DNA of 64,000 bases from Trichostrongylus colubriformis (GCA_963978905.1 OZ022260.1:15861725-15925724); one strand, 5' to 3'. Shown: positions 49,501 to 62,163, counted from the first letter of the stretch. Notes: generated from the letters alone by a model not told the origin. Program-made: numbers and translations.

Positions 49501-49650
49501 TGCATTTCTCCAGTTGAAACCAGTTTGGGTGAAGGGTTTGTTGTGTTCACGTCGTCGATTCTACTCAGACGTCTGCATCTATGAGTACATTCCGTTTTCC
49601 AATCCTCAAATCACAATGCGTGAAAACTGGGAGAAAGTCGGTAGTCACTG
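49501..49650 (+). CDS. Candidate internal exon of an unidentified gene
   Basis: A 150-bp stretch has a pyrimidine-rich acceptor (cttcctcttgtag) and a perfect GTGAGT donor at 49651, with one frame open throughout (phase 2 in, phase 2 out). The peptide includes RRRFYSDVCIYEYIPFSNP and MRENWEKVGSHW, with a balanced composition unlike translated AT-rich intron. It lies inside phosphatase intron 3, but its phase does not fit the phase-0 junction there. It would therefore belong to a nested gene or a phase-compensated alternative transcript. I do not recognise the family. It may be chance. Confidence 0.3.
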
Positions 49651-52600
49651 GTGAGTCTTATTCGATGTTGCAAAGCTGTTAGTTCTGTCAGCATTTTCCG
49701 GCGCCTGTACCAACTCTTGTTGGAGCTATTAGATGTTATTGAGCTTCCTTTGAACCGTTTGACAGCTCCAACTTTCTTTTTTGTCTTCATCTGAAAGTCG
49801 TCTTGGCTCATGACATTCATAGCGTCTACATCGTCCACTATAAGCCGTTTCAGGAAGCTTAAGTAGTTCTTTATATGCAAATATGGATGACAATGATTTG
49901 AATGAGCTTCCGAAACCTGAAATTTATATTTTTTGAACTTCTTTTGAACTTTTCCAAGGGTAAAGTCTGGAAACTCATGATTATTTCTGAAAATGTTGGT
50001 TCACTGTGGCTAAATTCAAGTCAGGCATATGAAACCGCCTTCACTTCCCGAACTTCTTCAGATAGGCCGTCCGTTCATAACGTTCATTCGGACCTTTCAT
50101 TTTGAGGCTCTTTCGACCTTCAGTATGTAGCTCCAACGGCTTTCCTTCTTATGATTAGTTCATGTTAAAATTTTTACAGACCAGAGAACAGCGCCTTTTC
50201 AAAGTCGCAAATTCGCGAAAAGCTCATTTAAGTCTCCAGTATTTATAAGCATCCATTCAGAATGATAATTAAGATTCGAAGACCAGTATAAATACCGAAA
50301 GCTTTTTTTTTGTTCGGTCCTTGAAGGAAATGCACTGACGGAATTTTTTTTTTTGCCGTACGGGTCTTCCTTTTCGTTGTTTTTATTTTACAGTTTGTCC
50401 ATTATCATTGCCAATGCCATTTCCATTCCAGTGTCCTTCAAATGAACAGAACATTGGAGGAACCAGTTTTCCTCTCATTCTCCTTTCTTTAGACTTTTTT
50501 GCTTCCAAACTTTACACCTCTCGTCGTACTGCGATGTCTCGCTTTTCTTCTTTCTGAATTCATGCCAAGCTTTGGAAACTGCCATGTAACTTCAGTCGCT
50601 TTTCATTTCGAGCCTTTTCAGTCTTCTTGCACGGTTGCAATCGAATGACGCTGCGGGAGGTATCTGGCTCTGCTTGTAGGGATCATGGAACTTAGGCTTT
50701 CTATGGGCCCTTACATAGCAATTTGAGCATCTCGTCATGTCTGTGAGAATGTGTAAAGAGCCAACCATTCATATTAGCATATGCTTCAAAAAGTCGTCCC
50801 TTGTTTTCGAAAATTCTGCGAAACCCGTGAACAACCACAACAATGAAATCAGTCAGATCCTCCCATTTATTACAAACCTGTGCGGGTTTTGTCCTCAACA
50901 AGCCTTTTTGTAGGTACTGCTGGGGTTTTCTTGAGTGCTACCTTTGCTCTCTACTCGTTGTATCTTATTTCTTTTGTAAGTTACTACAGAGACGTGCCAC
51001 TTAAGAGTTTCTTGACGAAACGTCAAAAATTTTGAAAGAGAGTCATATGTTTTTGAAGAAAGCGTGAAAATAGTGACAGCTGTCCCCGGAAATGATTGTA
51101 AAATTTGAAACCGACGTTTTTGTAGGGAAAGCTGAGGAGAAGATCGGGGCGGCGCCGCATTTTGAATCTTATCCCTCGCTTAGATCACTTAGATCCTTCT
51201 GGGTTTGTTAGGAGACGTGGCCCATCAAAAGGGAGCGACGGGTCACTTTTTGTCTACTTTTCGAATAAAGCGCAAAGTTCAGTCTTTGGCTTAAGCTAAT
51301 TTTCCAGTTCCCCCTTTCCCCACATGATTAGGTTGTTTCACAAGTGAAGGCGCCAAGTGTCAGTCAATGTTGGGACACCGTACCCTGGTGTATTATGCAA
51401 AGTGTGATTTGGATGTCAACAAGTATTTGTACAGTTCCAATGAATACAAGAGAGACACGTACGCAAATGTATCCTGAAGAGAACCAGTCCCTAACGTATT
51501 TGATGAGGAATTAGTACCTTCTGCCGCAGAAATGCCATGACTGGGGCATGGCGTGTTTTCATGCCAATCAATTCTGAGGCGCCCGAATTCCAATGAAACA
51601 GTGTCAGAACTAGTGACCATACTCTTATTTTTGAGCTGTGTTTCGATGGAGGGCAAGGGGAGAAGGAAGGGTCGTTTTGATGATTAGGAGCGAAAGTTTT
51701 CTGGAAATACGTGACAACCTCTTTCCGATCACTCTAAAAAAACTCCTTTTGTTGAAGGAAACAGCGGAAAAAACGGCAACGGAACAGGAATTTCACGGAA
51801 CTTCCTATGGAATCATGCCAGATTTCACACACGCTTGATCCTTTTCGTTTTTCACTAGCCTCCACTTCGAAGGGGGTTTATATGTACTAGCATAATCTGT
51901 TCGCTATGCTGCCCCATCGATCATCATAGAATCTGCTCTCTGCTCCCCTCTACTGATCAACTTGTTTTTCCCAAGCGGTTCTGCTTAGATTGGACCAATC
52001 AAAGCTGGCAGCGATCAGTTCAGGTAAAATAGTTCATCCCACCAAATGCCACTCATGCGAAACCTTTTGAGTTGCTGTATTGCATGTGAAATTGCTCTAG
52101 AAATGGTGGCTAACCCCTTATTCTATCACAGCAGCTAAGACTCTCGGTTTTAGAATGGCAGAAGTTTTGCTGCCAATAATTGATAGGAATTATTTTAAAA
52201 ATGAAATCCTTCAAGAAAATTGCTTCGTTTCTAGTGGATATTGTTACCCAGGTGAGCATCATATTAGAATTTTGTCTGTTGTTACACGATTCCCCAGCTC
52301 TTGACTTAATCGTCGCTCCTCGCCGATCTCCTTCCTCAGCACAGCCTCGTATTTTAGCACCACCAACCGCGCCAAGTTTTTGTGGCCCATGTACGACCCC
52401 GCTCAGGTGTCGAGTACGCTCAACTCTGGATTCACGTAGTTTCTTTCATGTTCTGCACCAGTTACTGCAGACTAGTCTGAAGACGTCATACCCACTAAAA
52501 ACTGTACCCTCACCGGATTACAGTAACCCTGTCTGTATACCTTTGACTACAGAGAATAGACCTCCCTCAACGAGCGAAACGAGCGGAGGCGGAACTTTAT

Positions 52601-53807
52601 CCTTTATCACAATTTATTTTTTCTTCAAGTGGTGAAAACGATTACCAGGGGTAATCAAATGACAATAATTTCTTGTGTCTGTAAAATTCCTTCGCTCTTC
52701 AAAGCTGGCTCGTTGTGGGTGTGGCCTCTGGTTATGCCATATCTGATTTATCTAATTCTACGTCCTGTTTCGGTTGTATTAAACGAAAAATTCGATTTCA
52801 ACTGTTGTTTCATGTGTTCACAACTTTGCACTGTGAGTGGTGGCGAAAATCAACGGCATTACAAACCAAAAACACCGAAAATCCGATTTTCAGCGTTATC
52901 TATCGCATTTAAGACTGGACGGGGCAGAGCAATGTTTAAAGTTCTGTTTCTGTTCCAAAGCGCGATTGTTATGATCCTCTTGAAAAGTGCTCAGTCAATG
53001 TACTGGCTGTTAACGTCACGCATAGCAATCTCATTATCTGACGTACTGTCCTGTCTGGAATGCACCAACTGTTCCGTTAAGTATCTGACTCTCGCATAGC
53101 AACACTTAGTCTTCACCATCACACCAGCTCACGGAAGTTCATTCTCGGTTGGCAGCATCTGTAGTGCGTTCTTTCCAGACCTTTACTGAATTTCGCTTAT
53201 ATTTTTACTCCTTGTATGGATGCCAATCCTTTTCATAGCGGTCTCATGAAAGCAGGGTAGATATCGTGTGTTCCTCAGACACCAACGGCTTCTATGACTC
53301 CTGATTCCTGATCTTTTATTGGAACGAATCCCTGCATTCTGTCTTTTTGAGACTGTGGCCGTTTTGATAGGGTCAGAATATTTTTGGTAGCTTCTCTCTT
53401 CACCTGAGCATTTGAGCCTTGTCCTCATTTCTTCTGCCTCTTACATCGCCATGACTGCCAAACAGAATCGTCTTGAAAATTAATAAGTTGAGAAGAAGCC
53501 ACAGGGCAAATCTTGCTGCTTCACGTACGGGTTGCTGTTCTGATTCGATTTTCAAATTTTACCGTCTCCTTTTTTCAATTCAGCTCTAGGGTTTTTGTTG
53601 GAGAATAATTCCCCGTTAAAGTTAATTTTTTCCTTTCCGCTCTTTAGCCTTTGCTTTGGTGCTCTGGTACACTGAATGGTCGGAAGTATGGAACCTTTGT
53701 GAAATTTATTAAAATTGATAAAACTACATTAAATTAGAACGTGAAAATGGGGGCATGAGTTTCATGACCGAAATTTCGTAATAATGTCTCTTTCCAAGAC
53801 AGAAGCG

Positions 53808-53960
53808 GTGTAATGGCAGGATGTTCCACCAGTAGAGGCCCGCGAATCGAATCCTGCATCGATGTCCAACCAGTCTAATCAGGCTTTTCATCTCCCGAGA
53901 AGGCTTTATATCGTCTGGGAGTATGAAAACTCCCCCAATCTGCATGCAACTGCCAAGACG
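53808..53960 (+). repeat. tRNA-derived SINE, head and part of body
   Basis: The head reads gcggtgtaatggcaggatg (A-box-like) and gcgaatcgaatcctgcatcg (B-box-like). The body has catctcccgagaagg...tatatcgtctgggagtatgaaaa, which matches the ccctccgggttcgg...tcgtctgggaggataaaa block of the reference copy. It is a plus-strand copy with its 3' end replaced. Confidence 0.55.
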
Positions 53961-54744
53961 AATCCGGAATGGTTGAGAGCCTGGCGTCCCGGGGAGGGAC
54001 TTATTATTATCACTAAGCTCACTAATTTATCACTAAGCTAGCTGAATGCTTTTTACCGCATGGCAATGATGGAGCCCTTTTTGTGTTGCTCGAGCTCCTT
54101 GAAAAATGATAAAGAGCCTCAGCCTGGCTCTCATTTAGATAGCTGGTCTGATACTTTATGATACACTCATGATAACAGGACGCTTTCCCTTCTATTTTTA
54201 TTGCATTAGTACGACCGTCTTTTCTGAAAGTAGCACTCATTACAACAAAACAAATATAATGCGATGAAATGCAGTTCTACTAGAAGGACGGATCTTATAA
54301 TCGTCCCGAACCGGTTCTCGAGCATAGAACATTTTCTAATTCCTGGAACGTCACTTCAATGTCTTCAGTTCTCAGCACTGTTTCCTCGTTTTTTTCAAAT
54401 GGTATTAAGTACTGTAGCACTGACACATTCAGCACATCTTATAATGCCTATACGAGTTCCCTGCCCACAGTCTTTTTTTCGCTTCGTATATATTATTACA
54501 TCATTGTTGGTTGCAGATACGGTAGATCATCCAGGGAGTTTTTCCACATAGGACCTGCTGACATGTGCAACTGTTCTGCATGTTACGTAACTAAGAACAC
54601 ATTACGGGCTCATGAAAGCAGTGGCGGTGACTCATCTTCACAGAACTCCTGAACTTCACTAACTTCTCTTTTTCCTCATGAATGTTGGAAATGACCCAAA
54701 ATTATCTTTGGGGCACTCAGGGCGAAAATTGATTACAAAAAACT

Positions 54745-54965
54745 CAATCGAGGGCTGAGTGGTTGCAGTGATAAGTCGCCGTGTCCTCAATAAAATGGTC
54801 AGGGGATCAAACCTTGGATCAATGTGACTATGCCTTCCGCCTTCCCAGGGATGGTGTTTTGAAATCAAGGAAGGATTACTGATTTGTGCTTCTGAGGAAA
54901 TCGCATTCAATAGCCACTGCGATTGTAGATGTAAGTAGAATGCGTGGCGTATTCCTTGAAGGGAA
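54745..54965 (+). repeat. tRNA-derived SINE copy
   Basis: The tRNA-like head is ggctgagtggttgcagtgat (A box) and caggggatcaaaccttgg (B box), followed by the body marker ccgccttcccagggatgg. The end is near gtagaatgcgtggcgtattcc, which matches the reference gaatgtgcggcgcatccc. Plus strand, inside phosphatase intron 3. Confidence 0.5.
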
Positions 54966-56764
54966 TTGAAATAACGAATGTTTGGTCCTTTGCAGTGTAT
55001 TTGACATCGATCATTTTCTCAGAATGTGTTATTTCTCTGCTTTACATCTGTAAGCTTGACATTTGGATGCTTGTTTGACCTTTCATTTATGTGCAGGACA
55101 GTTAACCATAGCACACCTCTCCATGAACATCAACTTTGGGCCGGACGTTCTGTTCTTGTACGAAATCAAAGAGTAAAACAAGAAGACTGAGCCTGGCCAC
55201 CTTTGGCTTCTCTGCCTTTCGAGCCAGAAGGCTTCACGTTTCTCTGTCTTAGGTGATGGTTGGGACACACAGTCAGTAAGATCATTAGTCCACGCGATGG
55301 CCACGCCCAATAGCGTGGCGGGAAATAAAATCATAGTTCAGGAAATAGCAAGATACTGAACGCAAAGTAATGGCCGTATTGATCGATGAGGTGGGGGAGC
55401 CACAGCTTGGCGAATTGCCAGAGCAGCCAGCCTTGAGACAACTTGAACAATTCGCGAAGTGTCGCCGCGTGCGACGAGCCGACCTCAGGCCGAGGTCACA
55501 ATCCTTGTGTCTTAATATGCACCCCTTCGTTTACAGTAATCCATCAAATGTGAATTCTGCTTTATGGCGATCTTGAATGAAAGACTGTCTCCTTATCGGG
55601 ACTTATCGTTAAATCGACCTTCATGTATAAGACGATTAACTGAAGAATGCCTCTTTATACCTTTTCTTGTTTTTTCAAGCTTTGGTTAGTTTAGTTCACT
55701 CTTCACGTAGGGTTTTGAAGACTAATTCACGATTCAAGATCTTACCCTAGCCAGGCCAGCATCCGAACTTGAGCGAGAATGCATTTAGCGCTTTTAGAAC
55801 GACAAGAATGAATTCAGGATTGCACAATAACCCTCGGAGCCCTTAGAAATCATCTAACTGAGCTTTTGAAAGCGCGTATGTTGAACATGCACTACCAAGT
55901 TCTTTTGCGGGCACAAAAGCTTCCTCAGCTGATGGTGACGTTGTTGTCCATCTCCTGGAACACGAGTACATGATTGGGAATGATGGATGACAGTGGGCAA
56001 CTTGTTAGCTCTCATATCAATTATATGCTGTAAATTTCTGGTAAAGTTCATTTTTGAATAATTTTCACTCTTGTAACTTTTGCTGACTTTCAAGAAACTT
56101 AGCTAAGGATTTTTCTGCATAAACTTTGCTATCGCTCACTATGGTCGCTGGAACCGGCTTGGGCGTCAGCAGATCCTTGTCACTAGGCCGGTCCTCGTAG
56201 TGTCCATCGAGGATGTGTGTCTATACAGCAGTCTTTCATGCAATGGCTGCGATATCGCTTCTTTCCTTACTTCTTTGTAATTTATACGGTTTTTGAGTTA
56301 TCGGGCGATTCCTAACATTTCTTCATTTCTCTTTTAGCTGACAGGTGCTAGAAATAGGCCACCGACGCACGAAAGCGAAATATAGGCTGAATAAATACCC
56401 ACCTCATTGTTAGCTTATGGCTACTTTAGGCTGCTTTTGGCCGCTGCTCAAGGCTTCCATAATTTTTCATTTCAATTTTTTAGTCCTAAACGGACTTAAT
56501 CTGTACCAAATCATCTAAGCAGTTAAGCTCATAGTGCTGTGGAACGTTTCATGAATAGACCTGCAAACTGTACTTGTAGTGTGTACTTTCGCTGCAAAGA
56601 AATAACCTCCTTGGTCAAAGTTTCTGCCAGTTTTGGAGACAGAATTACAGTTACTGTGTAAGGCGCTTGCCACGCTGAAAGGATGGGACACTATAGTCAA
56701 AATAAGCAGTGGTCAAGTTCAAGTCAACAGCGAGTTTTCCAAGTGGACCAGTCACCTTCATATC

Positions 56765-56910
56765 CTGCCAGTCACAGGCTTAACCCCAGTTGGGATATTT
56801 CTGCTCGTTCTTTTGTGGCTACAGGGCATTCGACTCTATCCCTTATCCCCCTTCTAGAATTATGCGGGTGGTCCAGCATCCTAAAGAGGGTAGGATCTTC
56901 ACGTTCCCCG
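56765..56910 (+). repeat. Dispersed repeat pair F, copy 1
   Basis: cagtcacaggcttaacccc, gttgggatatttctgctcgtt and cttctagaattatgcggg..gtccagcatcct align with 58045-58175 in the same orientation. It sits in phosphatase intron 3. Confidence 0.6.
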
Positions 56911-57779
56911 TAAGCTTCCTTCTTTTGGAGCTTCAGTGGTTTTCTCTACATTTGGAGACTGAAAATTTTAATATAGCCCACCAGAAATGAGCTCTGTGGG
57001 TCTGATAGGCTCTTTTGATTTTGGGTAGAATTGTAATGCGCAGGGCGCAATGGCTGATTCGAACTAATTCCACCTCCACTTTCTCAAAGAAAAAATTCCC
57101 AAGAAGTTCATGTCTGCTGGGTTTTCCAGACTCTACGAGCCTTTGCCTTCGGTGAATGGGTCTTGTTCAGTTCAACTGAACTTCGTACATCTAGGTATCG
57201 TGCCCAACTGTCCAATTCTGGCCCGTTACTGCCGCATACTGTGGAACTCAGAGCAGCACTCATTATGTAGCGTGGCCGTGGTTTGTAGTTTGCCAATTTG
57301 TGGCCGCATATTTGTTCCCTAATAAGAAGCAACTTACCCATATGTTTGAGGAGCATTTCTATATGCATTCCACATAACCTGCCTAGGGTCAGCATCGTTG
57401 TAATTTTCTGTCACTTACGAGCGGGAAATCACTGTGAAGAAGGACGCTGTTCTATTGCTTTCCTAATTTCGCGTTACACCGCCTTTTCTGCAGTCTGGAA
57501 ATTTGATTACAAATCAGTGTTTTTATTCGAACGCCGCATTAAACAACAAATTTTCCCGAATCGTCCGTTTGTTGTCGATTATTCAGCGCAAAGTGCGCGT
57601 TTCATGATGGCATTTTTCTGCATAAAGTAGCAATAAACCGGTTTCTCGATGTTTTGGTGGTCTCGAATCCTTAAGAAACCCTTTGTGTTCTTAACTGCTA
57701 CAGTTTGCCACTAAGGTTGAAGGGCATTTCGGGTTTTCCCGGGAGCTCTGAGTACTTAAAATTGGGCGTATTCTACTTC

Positions 57780-57905
57780 TATAAAGAATCGTAGTAAGTG
57801 TGGTTTGCCTATACAGCACCTTGCTGGGACCAGCCGATGCTTTTTGTCTTTTTAAAGAATGTCGCGGCAACCCTAGAGCATGATTGACCTTGGCAGGCAG
57901 TGACG
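57780..57905 (-). repeat. tRNA-derived SINE fragment
   Basis: The segment agaatcgtagtaagtgtggtttgcctatacag...ccttgctgggaccagccgatgc follows the body of the reference copy closely (gaatcgtgatgg, ggcctatacaatgacttgc, ggccagccgatg). The head is not recognisable. Confidence 0.5.
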
Positions 57906-58044
57906 TGATATTAAGTCCTTTAGACCATGTGAGCCTGAACGGTGTCGTTTACCGCTATCATGTGCTAGTTTAGGACGAGTTTTCCGATCTGTGTATACTT
58001 ATTCAGCCTGCTACTGATTGATACTATTCTTCAATTTTTAATTC

Positions 58045-58175
58045 TACTAGTCACAGGCTTTGTCTAATTTGGGATATTTCTACCGTTATTATTCGGCTAC
58101 GGGGTATTTGAGTACATCCTTTATTCCTCTTCTGGAATTGTGCAGATGATCCAGCATTCCTAACAGGGTCAAGCA
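58045..58175 (+). repeat. Dispersed repeat pair F, copy 2
   Basis: tagtcacaggctttgtctaa, tttgggatatttctaccgtt and cttctggaattgtgcaga..atccagcattcct are the counterparts of copy 1, about 1.3 kb downstream of it. Confidence 0.6.
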
Positions 58176-59702
58176 TGGTCGAAGAATCTACAGTGGTTTG
58201 CTATGGAATGGGAGGTATTTTGAGAATTTCTCGATAATCCTCGACGGCCATCCTTTTTCCCTATTTGTGCTTTCTGATTACTTTTTGGACCTAAGGACAT
58301 TTTTAATAAGGGACCATTCGATAATCATGCTTAAGACTAGGAATGATACAGTGATTATCCACTGACGATCCCTTTACGAGACACTTTGTTGTAGGGAGAG
58401 GTAGCGTTGGAAGCGTCGATCGGTTGAGGTCATATTTTTTGAATTTCCTTACCGTAGTCCTGAACTCGTGACATACGTGCTTATCACCTGGGCGCTTTTA
58501 TCTTATCAAACCATCGTTCCATAAATTAGCTGACCGCAGCCTGATGAAATATTTGCTGATTGGTTGCCTTCAGGGAAGCCGATCATTTTATTTTACTTTT
58601 TGGTGAATTTTTACAGCTTATTTGAAGATGAACTTAACTGAAATTCGATCAGTTGAGCTGCTTTCACATGTTTTTGTAGGTCACGAGTGAGAAGAGGTCT
58701 CAAGGGTACTCGGCCTCACCGCTTACAACTAAATAATTGGGAAAGCTTGCTGAAAGCTGTTAGTGAAAACACTGAAACTCTTTGAAATTGCTGGATTCTT
58801 CGCATATGTAGTATCGATTTTTCGAATGGTTTCATTAAAATTCGGAAAGTCAAGGGACTCTGTGTAACGTTACATCTCAGTTTACATCCCAGTTTATTTA
58901 TATTCTCATGATTTTTATTTCGTTTCTGTCTTTCAAGGGAACCCGCTCCTCTCATAGCTAAGGGCATGAGAGGAGAGCAAATATAGGGAAAATGTAGAAC
59001 TATGTATGTAACTAGGGTTCTGATTGAAGTAGTCTGAGCGGCTTAGCTAAACGATAAACCGGTATGTAGCCGGAATTTCAGCAAATACTCCTAGTTCTTC
59101 TTCTTCTTTCAAGTTTTCATCGTTATCCAATGACGAGAAACATGCTAAGTTTACGCCCTTTCTTTTCGATTTGTCAACAACTTCGAGAGGAGATTTAGGT
59201 ACTGGGTGTTTTTAAATATTGAACAGACATTTATTCTATTATACACAAAATATCGTTTGAAAGACTTTCGCTGTAATGAAAGGCAACTTTTTGGGGTACG
59301 CCATGCGTCTTGTGGCTTATGAACATCTTCATTCTACGACGGAAAATTCCTCACAGCAAGTGGCTTACTCACCTGGTAGTCCTCCATTTTGTCCCAAACT
59401 CAGACACACTTAATAACTGTCTCTCACCCATCTGCGCTTTTTCCTGGCTGGTTAGAGATGCAGACCTCTGGGTTGAATTCCGTGACCGCGTGCAACGTTC
59501 GCGCATATAGTCGTAGAAGCAAATGTATGCGTTTATGAGCGCATTACCTTAAGGCATAAGCCTGCAATTGAGCCACTTTTTCATTGAGCTCGGGGGCTCC
59601 GCGTTGCAGCCTTCCGTTATCCTTTATTACAATCTGCATCTCTTATAGGTGTACCTATGTGGTAAATATCGCCTATAAAATCATTGCAAATTGTACCATT
59701 TA

Positions 59703-59843
59703 CAGCCCATTTCACAGCGCTAGATAGGGTCTGGAGGCTTCGACCACGGACCTAGGTGAGAATGCTACCAACTCTTTTACCCCGCCACACACTCTCACCT
59801 AAGTCCGCAGGCCACGCCCTATCTAGCGCTGTGAAATGGACTG
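59703..59843. mobile_element. 141-bp MITE with TA target site
   Basis: Inverted ends cagcccatttcacagcgc / cagtccatttcacagcgc continue through tagataggg and on to ggac(c/t)taggtgaga, making arms of about 60 bp. It is flanked by TA on both sides (59701-59702 and 59844-59845). CAGT-type ends with a TA duplication fit the Tc1/mariner superfamily. It is non-autonomous, with no coding content. Confidence 0.7.
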
Positions 59844-60564
59844 TACGTCACTTCTCGAGCGTGTGAGGTCGATTCTTCGTCTTCGTGATAGCTATACGTG
59901 TTATTTTGGTGGCAGTGTTTAAATTCGTGGTACAAACGCACCACCCTGTTTCTTCCATGAGGAAGAGTAGGTACAGTGAGCGGGAAGAGGGTTAGGTAGC
60001 AAACCGTTCTGATGGAAAATGAGAATTTCACGGTCTCAGCAATTATTGATCAAAACTGCATTGTGCCCACTTTCCAAACAGGGGACGCCTAACTTAGCCG
60101 AGCCATATAAGGCTATGTTGAAGAATACATTTTGAGAGCTTCAAATTTTGTCGCCTAGCCATAACTTTCTACGTCACAACTTTTACCTCATCAAAAATCG
60201 CTGTTTCCGATGGTCTAGCGGATGTTATGCAGTCCATATTTACCACTTTGCACCTCAGGCTCTGACTCTGACTCGTTTAATCCAACGAGGCGGAAATTTC
60301 TCAATAAATATGGAAAACAACCGGAATATTGAATTTGTTTCATGAGATCGCACTCGTCTTGTGGCTGCTCTTATTTCACCACGCTATTTGATGGATCAAT
60401 TGCTGATGTCCGAAGGATGTTCATACTCTGCCTTCAGCAATTGATGAAGCACTCTCTACGCTACAAAAATGCAATTTCTTGCGCTGAACTATGCGAAAGT
60501 GGTGTATTAACTAGTGAAAATGCTCCCGTTTTCATGGTCGAAGGGCCTGATTTCTGAGTAGTGA

Positions 60565-60660
60565 CCGCCTTGGTCAACCAAGCCATCCATAACTCAGCGG
60601 CAGCGAATTGGTACCAGCCTTACATTTGAATAAAAGCTTGTACGTCATCCAAACCCAACA
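60565..60660 (+). repeat. tRNA-derived SINE fragment
   Basis: It contains ccgccttggtcaaccaagcc, gcgaattggtaccagcc and gaataaaagcttgtacgtcat, which correspond in order to the middle of the reference SINE read on its own strand. Both ends are lost. Confidence 0.45.
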
Positions 60661-61594
60661 GTTGTCGTTGAGGGTTGGATGGGGGAAGGGGCAAAAGCTC
60701 GATTAGCGCAGGACCCCGAGGTGATCACCTCAAGCATTGCTCTAAATTTCCTTCTTTATACTTATTAGGAAATTATTCCTCCCTCCTTGAGCCTACTTTT
60801 CCTTCCGAGCGTAGACGAGCTGAGCTCGCGTTTCCTTAGCTCCCAAAACACCACTTCTTAAGGTTCATAGCTCCGACACTCCGTTGGTCTGCGAATACAT
60901 GATGGACTCTCCTTTTTCCATGTCATCTCCTTTTCATTTGAAAAATGCAGATGTGGACGTGACAGTAATGGATCGCCTCTTTTCTATGCAAGACGGGGAA
61001 AGATATAGCAATGGCTAGGTTACCGTTACTATTACTATGGATTCCATAAGGCACAAAAAGCCACATTGAAAACCGTGGCAAAGCATTTGGCAGTTTGATG
61101 TCAAAAAAACGGCTAGCATGGTATCCCGAGCTCATTAAACCCAGACTGTCTATCCGCTTGGGATAATACATTCGTAAAGGTATCTTCGAACGTCTTTCAA
61201 TTCTCATCTTTTGCTGACTGGCCCATTCTACCTTCTGAGTCATAGCCGACACAAATAGAATGCATGGCGCATCCCAAATTTGTTTTTGCAGTTTACCTCT
61301 TTTAGAACTACGGTAACCCTGGCATCTCATCTGAAGACGTGTTCATCGATTTCATTCTTAGCGAGACCACGACTAGCCCCGGTCCTTCTTTGATAACAAC
61401 CCGATCATAGTTGCTGAATGCCAATAACTGTGGTTTTTTGGAACCATTACAGTCTGTTTTTGGCGCTCCATGTACTCTCTTATCAGTACATATTTCCGAT
61501 AACTGTTAAAGTAATCGTCTGACCTGTCTTTCACTTCCCTTCTCAATCCTTTTTTTACAAACGTCTTACCACCAACGTCCGTATCGCTTCCTCA

Positions 61595-61891
61595 ATGTTC
61601 GCTGAGGATCTATATGGAAATCATCCGACGATCCTTCATTTAGTAAGGACTATTCTACCGGTATTTCGTCGTGTACGATATAAGAGCGCAGACAGAATGC
61701 GCTCAAAACGAACATTCATCGAAGAATTTGCATCGCGTGAAGATCCATCGATGTTTATTCGAAATCTGGCACTACGACCTGGACGAACACCTACCGCTGA
61801 TGAAATCATCAAACGAGGACTTTTAGGATATACCAGGCGGAAGGTCGGTGTTCAAAGAGATTTCAGATCGTATCAGCGATCAAAAAAATGA
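61595..61891 (+). CDS. Basic 98-residue protein of unknown function (single exon or terminal exon)
   Basis: An ATG-to-TGA frame of 98 codons lying 167 bp upstream of phosphatase exon 4, on the same strand. Composition is unlike the chance frames around it: about 20 Arg, few low-complexity runs and exon-like codon choice. The middle reads MRSKRTFIEEFASRED, and residues 64-83 contain RTPTADEIIKRGLL, which loosely resembles an actin-binding RPEL motif (RPxxxEL...RGIL) but with an extra Thr. The C-terminus is strongly basic (YTRRKV...SYQRSKK). I do not recognise the family. It could be a small nested gene, an alternative 3' end of the phosphatase transcript, or a terminal exon of another gene. 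No clear TTTCAG acceptor precedes it, which favours a single-exon start. No AATAAA signal is visible just downstream. Confidence 0.45.
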   Translation: MFAEDLYGNHPTILHLVRTILPVFRRVRYKSADRMRSKRTFIEEFASREDPSMFIRNLALRPGRTPTADEIIKRGLLGYTRRKVGVQRDFRSYQRSKK

Positions 61892-62058
61892 GTAAATTAA
61901 GTTGATGCTACTGATTTGAAGTGAGCGGTCAAGAAATGACAACACAGTGAAGTATGATTCAACTGTATGGGATAGTTATTGATCCTAAGAAGCCGTGCCA
62001 GTCCAGTTCACTGTAAAAAAAGTTTTTGTTACTCTTCTACAAGAAGTTTGTTGTTCAG

Positions 62059-62163
62059 GCTTCCGGTGAGAAATTCTTACTTCCACCGGTGCGGCCGACG
62101 GACGTCAATAAAAAGTGCCTTATCATCGACCTCGATGAGACGCTGGTCCACTCCTCTTTCAAG
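62059..62163 (+). CDS. scpl-1: CTD small phosphatase, exon 4, catalytic DLDET motif
   Basis: This exon is 105 bp, phase 0 to phase 0, from acceptor ttgttgttcag to donor GTATGC. The peptide starts [11 protein letters not shown] and contains [21 protein letters not shown] is the DxDx(T/V) signature of HAD-superfamily FCP/SCP phosphatases. The first Asp is the nucleophile that forms the phospho-aspartate intermediate, and the second acts as general acid/base. The surrounding residues match CTDSP1/2/L closely ([15 protein letters not shown] in the vertebrate enzymes). Known family members dephosphorylate Ser5 of the RNA polymerase II CTD heptad and also SMAD and REST substrates. This gene presumably has a similar role, but the substrate is not shown by the sequence. 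Confidence 0.95.

Larger units (their letters stand above)
46066..62058 (+). other. Intron 3 of the phosphatase gene (16 kb)
   Basis: If exons 3 and 4 are directly joined, this intron is 15,993 bp. Its contents are listed separately: a CAGG/CAGA microsatellite, a candidate exon at 49501-49650, several SINE copies, a dispersed repeat pair at 56.8 and 58.1 kb, a 141-bp TA-flanked MITE at 59.7 kb and a basic 98-codon open frame at 61.6 kb. The remaining stretches (46.1-49.1, 49.7-53.8, 55.0-56.7 and 58.2-59.2 kb) show nothing I can assign. Open frames of 150 codons near 52.2-53.1 kb have no splice or family support. Confidence 0.5.

Noticed and set aside
52180..53099. Two adjoining frames of 151 and 156 codons
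   Set aside because: The first is proline/serine-rich and the second hydrophobic. Neither has convincing splice sites or a domain, and they do not form a single reading frame.
60195..60260. tRNA-Glu-like start (ccgatggtctagcggatgt)
   Set aside because: The 3' half has no matching T arm or acceptor stem.
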